A stretch of 64,000 bases of DNA from Flavobacterium terrisoli (lineage in GTDB: Bacteria > Bacteroidota > Bacteroidia > Flavobacteriales > Flavobacteriaceae), in NCBI RefSeq assembly GCF_030167905.1, contig NZ_JARGNA010000001.1, positions 186,001 through 250,000 of the forward strand, given 5' to 3'. A program made the position numbers and the translations under genes. This document shows, one piece after another, positions 27,145-35,624 of this stretch. Within the stretch, counting starts at the first letter, position 1. Each line of letters begins with the position of its first letter. Under the pieces are notes generated by a model. It searched no databases and was not told where the DNA came from. It saw nothing but the letters and a program-made list of their open reading frames with translations.

Positions 27145-27843
27145 TTAGACTGCAAAAAATGCTTCCAATTCTTTCAAAGTTTCGGGCGAAGTCTTAATGT
27201 CTTTGACTACTTCACCCAAATGCAAGGCCACAATTCGGTTACAAACCTCAACCGTATGAACCAGATCGTGACTCGATACCAAAATCGTTCTATCCGGATC
27301 ATCCGCTAATTCCTTGATGATTTTTTTCAAACGATTCACTGTGGTCGGATCCAAATTGGCAAACGGTTCGTCGAGAATAATCACTTCCGGATTTCCGATT
27401 AAAGTAGCAATAATGCCCACTTTTTTCATATTTCCTTTGGATAAATCCCTGAGGTATTTTCGGCTGTTCAGAATTTCACCATTGAAAAATTCTTCGTGTT
27501 TTTTTAATAAGGCATCAACATCGGCTTTGTTTTGACCGCGCAAATCTCCGATGAAATAGAAATACTCTTCGGCCGTTAAATAGCCTATTAAGAAACTCTC
27601 ATCAATAAACGCTGCCGTAAAAGGTTTCCAGGCTTCACTGGTATCCACCTGAACCGTATTGTTTTTGATGAAACCTGTGCTTGGCTGAATTAAATCGAGC
27701 AGCAAACTGAAAAAAGTGGTTTTTCCGGCACCGTTATTTCCAACCAGCCCAAAGCTTTGCCCTTTCGGAATTTCAAGATGGGAAATGTTTAAGACTTTAA
27801 CGCCGTTGTTGTATGTTTTTGAAAGATTAGCTACTTGTATCAT
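27145..27843 (-). CDS. ABC exporter ATP-binding protein
   Basis: 232 residues, a complete nucleotide-binding domain: Walker A GNNGAGKT (about 35-42), signature DLSKGNMKK (in place of LSGGQ), Walker B VIILDEP and switch His in VSSHDL. The degenerate signature is usual in ABC-2-type exporters. The DUF5687 membrane protein gene ends 32 bp upstream and is its likely partner. Substrate unknown. Confidence 0.9.
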   Translation of the reverse strand: MIQVANLSKTYNNGVKVLNISHLEIPKGQSFGLVGNNGAGKTTFFSLLLDLIQPSTGFIKNNTVQVDTSEAWKPFTAAFIDESFLIGYLTAEEYFYFIGDLRGQNKADVDALLKKHEEFFNGEILNSRKYLRDLSKGNMKKVGIIATLIGNPEVIILDEPFANLDPTTVNRLKKIIKELADDPDRTILVSSHDLVHTVEVCNRIVALHLGEVVKDIKTSPETLKELEAFFAV

Positions 27844-27875
27844 TTTTCGAGTAATTAGTAATTAGTGAATGGTAA

Positions 27876-29342
27876 TTAGTTTTTTTGCTTGTAAGCTGCG
27901 ATGGTCTCGTACTTTTGGGTTTTGTATATTTTCTCAATTTGATTGAAAACATAATTTCTGAAAGCAAAACCTAAAACTCCTGCGCCAGCCACGAATAGTA
28001 GACCAACATTTGGAGAAAATAAGTAATAGCCCAAAGTATACAATCCCATGGGAACCAACATTTTTGGTAAAGAAATCAACATCGTTTTCATGTTAAACGC
28101 TTGTTTGTCGCCGAAAGCTTGTTTGGAAGTAGTTAAATCGATTGGGGTTTTTACAAAAGCACCACCAAGCATCACCAAATGGGAATTGACACCAATATTG
28201 AAAATAGCACCAACCACAATAATCAAGTAAGTATGCAGCCCAAAATACAAATAGAATGACGCTAAAATGGTAGAAATCAAAGTTCCAATTACCATCAGCC
28301 ACCATTTCGAACTGATGTATTCGCGGTATTGGATATTTTGGCTCATCATTAATTGGTAATAAGCGCTGTCCCAACTCGGAACAAACTGCCCGAAAGTGAA
28401 CAAAAATCCACCCGAAACAAAGACACCGGCAAAGACTTTCATCCACGGATTGTCGTAAGATTCTATGGCTTGGGTAAAGAACAATAACCCATAGAAAATG
28501 AAGATACCACTCATGATTAGTGTCATTCGGGAGCGCTTGTTTCTTTTCAGTAATCGAATGTCATTTTTGAGAAAGGTTCCTAAAGTTCCAAACTGATTCA
28601 ACCAAGTAAAATTTTCTGTTGTGGCTAAGTCGCTTTTCTTGGCCAGACCATCATCAAGATTTAATCTGGTTTTGAAATAGTCAAAAGACAAATAATATGT
28701 TGTGGCTAAGAGAATAATCGGAATCAGAAACAAATAAATGGTGTCATACATGCCTTGGAAGAATCCCACTGAATAAGCCGTAACGTCAAAAACATTGTAG
28801 TATTGTGAGGCTGCGAATCCAGCCAAAACAGTCAGAACACTAAAGAAAACAATGTTCTTGCTATTCACTAAAATATTGACAAAATTATTAGTATAAATCA
28901 GCGCGGTCATCCCCAAAAACCACAAAATCGCTTGGAATCCATAACCTTGAACTAACAATACTATCGTAAACGGTATAAAGAAAAAAGCATGCAACACATT
29001 GAAAAAAGAGATTACCGTTTTCCCAAGAGAATAATGGACAATCGTACCTCTCTTAATTGGTAAAATCAACAAAGGTCTGATATTGGTCACCGGCATTTTT
29101 TGAAGAAAATATCGAATGATCAAATCAATCAGCACATAATAAATCAAATATTTATTAATCGTAACTAATGGTTCTAACCCTTCTTTTTTTAAGATAAAAA
29201 ACACTGCTGTTCCAAGAATAGCAAAACAGCCAATGAAATAAAGGGCTGCCAAACCCATAATGATTTTTAGTGCCAGATTACTGCCAAAGGAAGCCGAACG
29301 TCTAAAGGATTTCCATTCAAGCTTGATGAAATGTTTGAACAT
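27876..29342 (-). CDS. DUF5687 membrane protein, ABC-2-type permease partner
   Basis: 488 residues with about 10-12 hydrophobic segments, beginning MFKHFIKLEWKSFRR, the arginine/lysine-rich entry helix typical of ABC-2 permeases. I recognise it as DUF5687, found beside an ABC ATPase in flavobacteria. It would form the membrane part of an exporter with the gene at 27145. A promoter (TTTG-N19-TACATTTA) lies 33 bp upstream, divergent to the reductase gene. Confidence 0.82.
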   Translation of the reverse strand: MFKHFIKLEWKSFRRSASFGSNLALKIIMGLAALYFIGCFAILGTAVFFILKKEGLEPLVTINKYLIYYVLIDLIIRYFLQKMPVTNIRPLLILPIKRGTIVHYSLGKTVISFFNVLHAFFFIPFTIVLLVQGYGFQAILWFLGMTALIYTNNFVNILVNSKNIVFFSVLTVLAGFAASQYYNVFDVTAYSVGFFQGMYDTIYLFLIPIILLATTYYLSFDYFKTRLNLDDGLAKKSDLATTENFTWLNQFGTLGTFLKNDIRLLKRNKRSRMTLIMSGIFIFYGLLFFTQAIESYDNPWMKVFAGVFVSGGFLFTFGQFVPSWDSAYYQLMMSQNIQYREYISSKWWLMVIGTLISTILASFYLYFGLHTYLIIVVGAIFNIGVNSHLVMLGGAFVKTPIDLTTSKQAFGDKQAFNMKTMLISLPKMLVPMGLYTLGYYLFSPNVGLLFVAGAGVLGFAFRNYVFNQIEKIYKTQKYETIAAYKQKN

Positions 29343-29374
29343 AGTAGTTGGTTTAGGTTTTCGAAATTAGTTCC

Positions 29375-29404
29375 TAAATGTAGAAAATTGTTACACACTT
29401 TCAA
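29375..29404 (-). promoter_or_regulatory. promoter of the DUF5687-ABC exporter operon
   Basis: Minus strand: TTTG (29405-29402), 19-bp spacer, TACATTTA (29382-29375). One mismatch to TAnnTTTG, with ideal spacing. Leader about 25-33 bp to the start at 29342. Confidence 0.65.
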
Positions 29405-29437
29405 AGTTTCTTTCGGTCAGAAATCGTTGCTATTTCT

Positions 29438-29445
29438 TACCTTTG
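29438..29445 (+). promoter_or_regulatory. -7 box TACCTTTG for the reductase gene
   Basis: TACCTTTG followed by CACCCGAG, 51 bp before the ATG at 29496. No good TTG at -33. The leader has a small inverted repeat (GATCAA/TTGATC) and a segment similar to the DUF4254 leader. Confidence 0.6.
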
Positions 29446-29495
29446 CACCCGAGATCAATTTTGATCGAACAGTACGAAGTAAAAAAATAAATTTC

Positions 29496-30551
29496 ATGTC
29501 CGCTTTTTATAAATTATATATCAAAGACGTAAAACACGAAACTCCTAATGCGATTTCAGTTGCTTTTACCATTCCTGCCGAATTAAAATCTGTTTACCAA
29601 TTCACAGCCGGTCAATACGTTAACTTAAAATTGACGCTTGACGGACAGGAAGTCCGTCGCGCTTATTCGGTTTGTTCATCACCTAATAGTGGTGAATTGC
29701 GCATTGCCATTAAGTCGGTAAAAAGTGGTCACTTTTCAAAATTTGCCAATGACAATCTAAAGGTTGGCGATATCTTGGAAGTAAGCCATCCCGAAGGAAG
29801 ATTTGTCTTTGAACCTTCTTTTTCCAACCTGAAAAACTATGCGGCTTTTGCAGCAGGAAGTGGAATTACCCCAGTAATGTCTATTCTAAAATCGGTTTTG
29901 GAAGGCGAACCAAAAAGTACTTTTGTATTGGTTTATGGGAATAAAACACCCGAAGAAACCATTTTCCATAATGAATTGCACGAGCTTCAGCTGAAATATG
30001 TCGGTCGTTTTTTTGTGCATTATGTATACAGCCAGGCCAAAGTGGAGCACGAACTTTTTGGCCGAATTGACAAGTCAACCGTAAATTTTGTGTTGAACAA
30101 CAAACACAAGGAAAAAGAGTTCGACAAGTTCTATTTATGTGGCCCTGAAGAAATGATCAATTTGGTTTCCAATGTATTGGTGGAACACAGCATTCCTGAG
30201 AAAAATATCAAATTTGAATTGTTCTCTACTTCTGCAGCACCTGAAAACGCTGAAGCAGCAAGCCACACCGGCCATACCAAAATCACCGTGATGGTCGATG
30301 ATGAAGAAACGACTTTTGAAATGTCACAAAAACAAACCGTTTTGGAAGCGGCACTTAAACAAGGCATCGATGCGCCTTATTCCTGTCAGGGCGGTATTTG
30401 CAGTTCTTGTTTGGCGCGAATCACAACCGGTTCGGCTGAGATGAAAAAGAACTCCATTTTAACCGACGGCGAAATTGCTGACGGATTAATTCTTACCTGT
30501 CAGGCTCATCCGACATCTGCAGAAATTTATGTGGATTATGATGATGTGTAA
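29496..30551 (+). CDS. ferredoxin-NADP reductase-type flavoprotein with C-terminal 2Fe-2S domain (PaaE-like)
   Basis: 351 residues from the ATG at 29496; the longer frame would cross the promoter. FAD-binding part about 1-100 with RRAYSVCSSP, NAD(P)-binding part about 105-235 with AAGSGITPVMS and YLCGPEEM, and a plant-type 2Fe-2S domain at about 260-351 with cysteines in CQGGICSSC and a distal LTCQAHP. It moves electrons from NAD(P)H through FAD to the iron-sulphur centre. The same layout serves phenylacetyl-CoA epoxidase (PaaE), but no paa genes are here, so the acceptor is unknown. Confidence 0.9.
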   Translation: MSAFYKLYIKDVKHETPNAISVAFTIPAELKSVYQFTAGQYVNLKLTLDGQEVRRAYSVCSSPNSGELRIAIKSVKSGHFSKFANDNLKVGDILEVSHPEGRFVFEPSFSNLKNYAAFAAGSGITPVMSILKSVLEGEPKSTFVLVYGNKTPEETIFHNELHELQLKYVGRFFVHYVYSQAKVEHELFGRIDKSTVNFVLNNKHKEKEFDKFYLCGPEEMINLVSNVLVEHSIPEKNIKFELFSTSAAPENAEAASHTGHTKITVMVDDEETTFEMSQKQTVLEAALKQGIDAPYSCQGGICSSCLARITTGSAEMKKNSILTDGEIADGLILTCQAHPTSAEIYVDYDDV

Positions 30552-30578
30552 TTAAAAACTAAAATTAAGAAATGATGG

Positions 30579-30615
30579 ATTCCAATTTTGTTTAGGCGAG
30601 ATTGGAATTTATTTT
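30579..30615 (+). terminator. probable terminator of the reductase gene
   Basis: ATTCCAAT and ATTGGAAT pair around a 14-base loop, followed by TTATTTTTT. It overlaps the last codons of the converging GT9 gene, so it is less certain than the other hairpins. Confidence 0.45.
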
Positions 30616-31635
30616 TTCCACTACTTTCTCTATTGAAATTGTTCGCATCGCATTTTCGTAACCTTCTACTTTTTTATTTCCGTAAACCGAAGTTGGCAGT
30701 AACGGGAACTTTTCCCTATCGGAAACCAAGCAGTTTTCCATTGGTTGATTGAACGGTTTGAATCCTGCGTAAGGATGCGTCGCACCCCAGAGTGTAATGA
30801 CTTTTATACCTAACATGGCCGCAATATGGGCATTCCCGGAATCCATCGAAAGCATGATGTCAAGATTCGAAATCAACTGGAGTTCCTGTTCAAAAGACAA
30901 TTTTCCGGCGATGACAATGGCATTTTCCTTATTGATGGCCAAAGTATTTAACTGTTCCATTTCTTTTTTACCGCCACCGAAAAGAAAGATTTTATGGTCT
31001 TGGTTTGTGGCCAGATCATCGATTACTTTCTGCATCATATCAAGGGGATAAACCTTGCTGTCGTACTGGGCAAATGGCGCAATGCCAATCCATTTTTGGT
31101 TTTCCTTTTCCTTTGAAATTTTTAAAACCTCTTCAGATAAAATTGCTTTTTCGGGAAATATCGGATTGGTTAAATCCACAAAAAAACCAAGGCCTTTAAA
31201 AGTCTCAACGTGTCTTTCGACCATTGGTTTTACCGGTTCGAAAATTTTGTTTTTTGCCCGGGTCAATGCTCTTTTATCAGCTCTACCTTTATCGGTATGG
31301 GCGATTTTTTTCCCATTTAAAGCGAAAAAGGTTCGGACAATTTTGGACCGCAATACATTGTGTAAATCAGCCACAGCATCAACATTCAGCTTTTTCAAAT
31401 CGGAATACAATTTGACTAAGCCAAAAAACCCATTGTGCCTTCCTTTGACATCAACGGCAAAGAAATTGACATTAGGGATTCCGTCAAAAAATGGTTGGAA
31501 AAAAGGCCGTGAAACCACCGTGAGTTTCACGCCGGGATTTTGCTGTACAAAGGCTCTGATAACAGGAACCGTCATCGCGACATCGCCCATGGCAGACAAT
31601 CGGATGACGGCTATATGTTGAATTGGGTTTGACAA
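30592..31635 (-). CDS. glycosyltransferase family 9 (heptosyltransferase-like)
   Basis: 347 residues, start TTG at 31635. N-terminal IAVIRLSAMGDVAMTVPV and C-terminal MLSMDSGNAHIAAMLGIKVITLWGA are hallmarks of GT9, which adds heptose or a related sugar to the lipopolysaccharide core on the cytoplasmic face. The internal GIAPFA and LFGGGKKE blocks fit the nucleotide-sugar site. 13 bp after the DUF4254 gene, a pair I have seen together in flavobacteria, suggesting a joint role in outer-membrane glycolipid synthesis. Confidence 0.9.
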   Translation of the reverse strand: MSNPIQHIAVIRLSAMGDVAMTVPVIRAFVQQNPGVKLTVVSRPFFQPFFDGIPNVNFFAVDVKGRHNGFFGLVKLYSDLKKLNVDAVADLHNVLRSKIVRTFFALNGKKIAHTDKGRADKRALTRAKNKIFEPVKPMVERHVETFKGLGFFVDLTNPIFPEKAILSEEVLKISKEKENQKWIGIAPFAQYDSKVYPLDMMQKVIDDLATNQDHKIFLFGGGKKEMEQLNTLAINKENAIVIAGKLSFEQELQLISNLDIMLSMDSGNAHIAAMLGIKVITLWGATHPYAGFKPFNQPMENCLVSDREKFPLLPTSVYGNKKVEGYENAMRTISIEKVVEKINSNLA

Positions 31636-31648
31636 ATGTTGTCGGGAT

Positions 31649-32254
31649 TTATTTTTTGTTTTGGTACAATACCGGATTCAAATCGTCGTCATTGTACATT
31701 TTCATTTGTTTGTACACTTTCATGAATTTGTCACCGTTTTCGATATCGGTCAACAAATCATTGATGGAAATAAACATATCACTTTTCTGATCCAACAATA
31801 CGTTTAATTTCTCCTGGCATTTTGCTCTGTGTTCTGCTGTAGCTTCTGCACGATTGGCTTCTTCACTCATGTGGTAAATTTTCAAAGCCAAAATAGACAA
31901 ACGGTCGATGGCCCAGGCCGGACTTTCGGTGTTGATTTTAGCATTCGGTTTTACCTGAACGTCCTTGTGTTTTTGTAGAAAATAGCTATCGATATATTCT
32001 ACCATATCGGTACGAACCTGGTTCGAAGCATCGATTTTTCTTTTCAAAACCAAGGCGGCAACCGGATCAATATTTGGGTCACGGATAATGTCTTCATAAT
32101 GCCATTGCACGGTATCAACCCAGTTTTTAGCATACAATAAATACTCAATAGTTCCTTTGGTGTAAGGGTTTAACGTTGGTTGATAAACATCATCAATAAC
32201 GTGGTAATCTTTTATACTTTGTTCGAAAATAGGGAATGCAAATTGTGAAAACAT
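31649..32254 (-). CDS. DUF4254 protein
   Basis: 201 residues, soluble, mostly helical, no signal peptide. Features such as VQWHYEDIIRDP, ALVLKRKIDASNQ and PAWAIDRLSILALKIYHM match the DUF4254 family as I know it. Function unknown; placed upstream of a heptosyltransferase-like gene with its own promoter at 32340-32369 and an 85-bp leader, unusually long for this window. Confidence 0.8.
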   Translation of the reverse strand: MFSQFAFPIFEQSIKDYHVIDDVYQPTLNPYTKGTIEYLLYAKNWVDTVQWHYEDIIRDPNIDPVAALVLKRKIDASNQVRTDMVEYIDSYFLQKHKDVQVKPNAKINTESPAWAIDRLSILALKIYHMSEEANRAEATAEHRAKCQEKLNVLLDQKSDMFISINDLLTDIENGDKFMKVYKQMKMYNDDDLNPVLYQNKK

Positions 32255-32339
32255 AGTTGTTGATTTTTATTTTATTTGACTTCGTTCCGTTCGCCTTGAC
32301 GACTCGGGTTCATAAAATTCGACCTTAAGGTCTCGGGTG

Positions 32340-32369
32340 CAAAGATAGTTTTTTATACTTTTACCTCAA
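32340..32369 (-). promoter_or_regulatory. promoter of DUF4254-GT9 operon
   Basis: Minus strand TTG (32369-32367), 19-bp spacer, TATCTTTG (32347-32340): a full match to the Bacteroidota consensus. The start region reads CACCCGAG, and the leader holds the perfect palindrome GACCTTAAGGTC (32321-32332). Confidence 0.8.
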
Positions 32370-32390
32370 CATACAAAATTAAAGTCGTCC

Positions 32391-33044
32391 ATGCACATTC
32401 ATTACATTTCAGAGCAGAATAGCATTCTCAATCATTTTTTGGCCCAAATTCGCGATGTTACGATTCAAAAAGACAGCATGCGTTTTCGTAAAAATATCGA
32501 ACGCATAGGGGAAATCATGGCCTACGAACTGAGCAAGACTTTGGAATATAAAAATGTGGATGTACAAACGCCATTGGGTATCAAACACACCACTACGATT
32601 GCGGATCATGTGGTTTTGTGTTCTATTCTTCGTGCCGGATTGGCTTTGCATACCGGTTTCATGAACATTTTTGACAATGCCGAAAACGGATTTGTTTCTG
32701 CCTATCGCCATCATTATGACAACGATGACAAGTTTGATATTTTGGTTGAATACCAGGCCGCACCGTCATTTGAAAATAAAAACCTGATTCTGATTGACCC
32801 GATGCTAGCCACAGGCCAATCAATAGTGGCAGTTTTGCACAAATTACATTTGGAACAAAAACCAAAAGAAATCCACATTGCGGTGGTGATTGCCGCACCG
32901 GAAGGCATAGCCTATTTAGAAAAAAATCTTCCGGAAAACTGTCATCTTTGGGTTGCCGCATTAGACGAAAAACTCAACGAGAAAAACTATATCGTTCCGG
33001 GATTGGGCGATGCCGGAGACTTGGCGTATGGCAGTAAATTATAA
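32391..33044 (+). CDS. upp: uracil phosphoribosyltransferase
   Basis: 217 residues. It converts uracil and PRPP to UMP for pyrimidine salvage. The PRPP-binding loop is LIDPMLATGQS (about 137-147), and the uracil-site end VPGLGDAGDLAYG is intact. The N-terminus (MHIHYISEQNSILNHFLAQI) is a common Bacteroidota version. Divergent from DUF4254; its stop overlaps the end of the DUF6427 gene by 6 bp. Confidence 0.95.
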   Translation: MHIHYISEQNSILNHFLAQIRDVTIQKDSMRFRKNIERIGEIMAYELSKTLEYKNVDVQTPLGIKHTTTIADHVVLCSILRAGLALHTGFMNIFDNAENGFVSAYRHHYDNDDKFDILVEYQAAPSFENKNLILIDPMLATGQSIVAVLHKLHLEQKPKEIHIAVVIAAPEGIAYLEKNLPENCHLWVAALDEKLNEKNYIVPGLGDAGDLAYGSKL

Positions 33045-33968
33045 CTGAGCAAAAAAGGCAATAAAACTTCCCGCAATGAGCAACAACAATACAATTTCCT
33101 GATACATTTGGTTTTGGGAATACTCTATATTGTTGGTTGTCATGACCGCCAAAGGGAAAAAAGTAAACAGCAACATCGCGTTGTTTTTATCAGGCGAAAG
33201 AATAAAAACAATACTTCCGATTAAAAACCCGAAAATCATTTTCTTATACGATGCCTGCAAGATTAATGGCCTATTGGTCAAGGAAAAAATCATCGAAAAA
33301 AGGAAATACAATGCAATGACTACATAGAAGGAGAGTGCGGCATTTTGATAATTATTGGTAAAATAATCAAGTTCAAAATTCATTTGCGATTGGTTGAGGA
33401 TGTGGTCTATCCAAGTCCTGTCAAAAAACAACGCAGCGCCATAAAACACTACTGCCGTGGTCACAAAAGCCACAAAAGGCAACAGCCAGTTTCTATAGTC
33501 TCTGGACACATGAAAGATGATGGAAATATAAACCAAAACCACAAAAAGGATACACCAAAAATGGAACAAACTGGCGATAAAAATCCACATCGAAGCGTCG
33601 AATATTTTCTCTTTTGGAGCTTTTAAGGTTTGGAGTGAAATCAATCTTCGCATCGATAACAACAGGAAAAAATTGGCAAACAACAAATTGGAATTGTTAA
33701 AAACCGATGGGAAAAGTAACAAATACAGTAAGAAAAATAAAATGGTATAGCTGCTGTTTTTAGTCAGTCCGTTTTTCTTGACAATGAAGTTGACCAGGAA
33801 GAATGAAATCAGTAAAAGCGTGATTAAGATGATGTTACCCGAGAAATTTTCCGGCGCCAACTTGTTTCCAAAATCGCTCGATTGAAATATAAAAAAGGAA
33901 CCCAATAATAAAATTATTATCAAGGCATAATTAAGAATGCTCGATTTTTTAAAAATGCTTGTTATCAT
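33039..33968 (-). CDS. DUF6427 membrane protein
   Basis: 309 residues, about 8-10 hydrophobic helices and little soluble sequence. The start MITSIFKKSSILNYALIIIL and length fit the DUF6427 group found in flavobacteria near upp and purD. Function unknown. The start region overlaps the -33 box of the divergent DUF6341 gene. Confidence 0.75.
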   Translation of the reverse strand: MITSIFKKSSILNYALIIILLLGSFFIFQSSDFGNKLAPENFSGNIILITLLLISFFLVNFIVKKNGLTKNSSYTILFFLLYLLLFPSVFNNSNLLFANFFLLLSMRRLISLQTLKAPKEKIFDASMWIFIASLFHFWCILFVVLVYISIIFHVSRDYRNWLLPFVAFVTTAVVFYGAALFFDRTWIDHILNQSQMNFELDYFTNNYQNAALSFYVVIALYFLFSMIFSLTNRPLILQASYKKMIFGFLIGSIVFILSPDKNNAMLLFTFFPLAVMTTNNIEYSQNQMYQEIVLLLLIAGSFIAFFAQL

Positions 33969-33988
33969 AAGGATATTTTATACATTTG
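33959..33988 (+). promoter_or_regulatory. promoter of the DUF6341 gene
   Basis: TTG (33959-33961), exactly 19 bp, then TACATTTG (33981-33988), a full consensus match. About 25 bp to the ATG at 34014. The -33 box lies inside the first codons of the divergent DUF6427 gene. Confidence 0.8.
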
Positions 33989-34013
33989 TGCAGTAAATAT
34001 AACATTTTATACA

Positions 34014-34244
34014 ATGAGAGCATTTTTTGAAGGTATTCAAACTTTATTTGTAGATTTCCTATTCAAACCATTTGACTGGTTACGTGCATTAGAATTGAGC
34101 AATTGGTGGTTAGCCAATATCGTTAGCTGGCTTCTAATTTTGGTTTGTTGCAAATACACCATTTACTGGTGTCAGGAATTGAAAAAACACCAAGACAACA
34201 ACGAAGAAAACCAAGATACTACGGCTCACTCTTTCTTAAGTTAG
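34014..34244 (+). CDS. small membrane protein (DUF6341-like)
   Basis: 76 residues. One membrane helix (about 33-52, ANIVSWLLILVCCKYTIYW) with an amphipathic N-terminal part (FFEGIQTLFVDFLFKPFDWL) and an acidic, hydrophilic tail. The sequence fits a small conserved flavobacterial family (DUF6341, from memory). Has a strong promoter of its own, so it is a real gene despite the size. Its last 9 bp overlap the purD stop, tail to tail. Function unknown. Confidence 0.8.
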   Translation: MRAFFEGIQTLFVDFLFKPFDWLRALELSNWWLANIVSWLLILVCCKYTIYWCQELKKHQDNNEENQDTTAHSFLS

Positions 34245-35510
34245 ATCAAAGCCAATATCTTTTCTAAAATACATCTTATCAAAATGTAGCTTGTCTATAT
34301 TTTGGTAAGATTTTTTTATGGCTTCCCGGAAGTTGTCTCCAAAAGAAGTCACCGCTAAAACCCTTCCGCCGCTGGTGACTACTTTACCATTTTCCAATTT
34401 GGTTCCGGCGTGAAAAACAATAGAACCTTCTACCTTTTCAATCCCGGTAATTTCAAAACCTTTGCCATAATCTTCCGGATATCCGCCCGAAACTACCATG
34501 ATAGTCGTTGCGCTTCTTGGGTCAATTTCCAACGAAACTTCATCCAGTTTTTGATGGGCAACCGCCTGAAATAATTCGACCAAATCAGATTGGATTCTCG
34601 GCATGACAACTTCGGTTTCCGGATCTCCCATTCTCACATTGTACTCGATTACCATTGGCTCGCCTTTGACAATGATCAATCCGATAAAAACAAAGCCTTT
34701 GTATTCAATCCCATCTTTTTGCAAACCTTCAACCGTTGGTTTAACAATTCGGGTTTCTATTTTGTCCAATAAAATTTTATCCGCAAAAGGTACAGGAGAA
34801 ACTGCTCCCATTCCGCCGGTATTTAGTCCGGTATCACCTTCTCCGATTCGCTTATAATCTTTGGCAGTAGGCAACATTTTGTAATTTTTGCCATCAGTCA
34901 AAACAAAGCAACTCAATTCAATGCCATCGAGAAATTCTTCAATAACCACTTTTGAGCTTGCTGTTCCAAATTTGGCGTGAACCAACATATTTCTTAACTC
35001 TGTTTTCGCTTCCTCCAAATCATTCAGAATCAAAACGCCTTTTCCGGCGGCCAATCCATCCGCTTTCAAAACATACGGTGGTTGCAGCGTTTCCAAAAAT
35101 TGGCATCCTTTTTCTACGGTTTCCGAAGTAAAACTGTCATAGGCTGCGGTTGGTATTTTATGCTTGATAAGAAATTCTTTGGCAAATTCCTTACTTCCTT
35201 CCAGTTGTGCTCCTACTTTTGACGGACCAATAACCGGAATGTGATTTAGCACAGCGTCGTTTTTGAAAAAATCATAAATGCCATGAACCAACGGATCTTC
35301 CGGGCCAACGACAACCATATCGATGTTTTCTTTTATAACCAATGCTTTTACACTTTCAAAATCGGTTGGGCTGATAGCAACATTGGTTGCTATAGCTGCA
35401 GTTCCGGCATTTCCGGGTGCTACAAAAAGTTGATTGCACAGACTGCTTTTTAGCATTTTATAGGCTAATGCATGCTCTCTTCCACCAGAGCCTAGAAGTA
35501 AAATTGTCAT
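34236..35510 (-). CDS. purD: phosphoribosylamine-glycine ligase
   Basis: 424 residues from the ATG at 35510; the longer frame runs through the promoter. Joins glycine to phosphoribosylamine with ATP, step two of purine synthesis. Seen: N-terminal LLLGSGGREHALAYKM, ATP-grasp core with LKADGLAAGKGV, GDTGLNTGGMGAVSP and EYNVRMGDPETEVVMPR. Single gene, not in a pur operon here. Confidence 0.97.
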   Translation of the reverse strand: MTILLLGSGGREHALAYKMLKSSLCNQLFVAPGNAGTAAIATNVAISPTDFESVKALVIKENIDMVVVGPEDPLVHGIYDFFKNDAVLNHIPVIGPSKVGAQLEGSKEFAKEFLIKHKIPTAAYDSFTSETVEKGCQFLETLQPPYVLKADGLAAGKGVLILNDLEEAKTELRNMLVHAKFGTASSKVVIEEFLDGIELSCFVLTDGKNYKMLPTAKDYKRIGEGDTGLNTGGMGAVSPVPFADKILLDKIETRIVKPTVEGLQKDGIEYKGFVFIGLIIVKGEPMVIEYNVRMGDPETEVVMPRIQSDLVELFQAVAHQKLDEVSLEIDPRSATTIMVVSGGYPEDYGKGFEITGIEKVEGSIVFHAGTKLENGKVVTSGGRVLAVTSFGDNFREAIKKSYQNIDKLHFDKMYFRKDIGFDLT

Positions 35511-35550
35511 TTGTGTTATGTGTTGTGTGTTGTATAGTGTTAAAAGTATG

Positions 35551-35558
35551 CAAAAATA
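35551..35558 (-). promoter_or_regulatory. -7 box TATTTTTG for purD
   Basis: Full match to TAnnTTTG on the minus strand, about 40 bp before the purD ATG at 35510. No TTG 19 bp upstream. Confidence 0.5.
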
Positions 35559-35624
35559 CAAGTATTCTTTTTTTATCGGTCCATTTTTACATAATTTAGT
35601 TTCGAAATAAAAAACAATATTATT

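Noticed and set aside
27844..27875. Repeated GTAATTAG units between DUF5687 and ABC ATPase genes
   Set aside because: Three short A/T-rich copies in a 32-bp gap; too simple to call a binding site or repeat element.
29331..29495. N-terminal extension of the reductase
   Set aside because: It would span the -7 box and leader and has no resemblance to the FAD domain start; the ATG at 29496 fits the family.
31055..31621. 188-codon open frame on the plus strand
   Set aside because: Antisense to the GT9 gene, whose family motifs are clear; Ser/Lys/Phe-rich shadow sequence with no domain.
32351..32363. Plus-strand promoter TACTTTTA for upp
   Set aside because: Last base of the box mismatches and no TTG lies 19 bp upstream; it also overlaps the much better divergent promoter.
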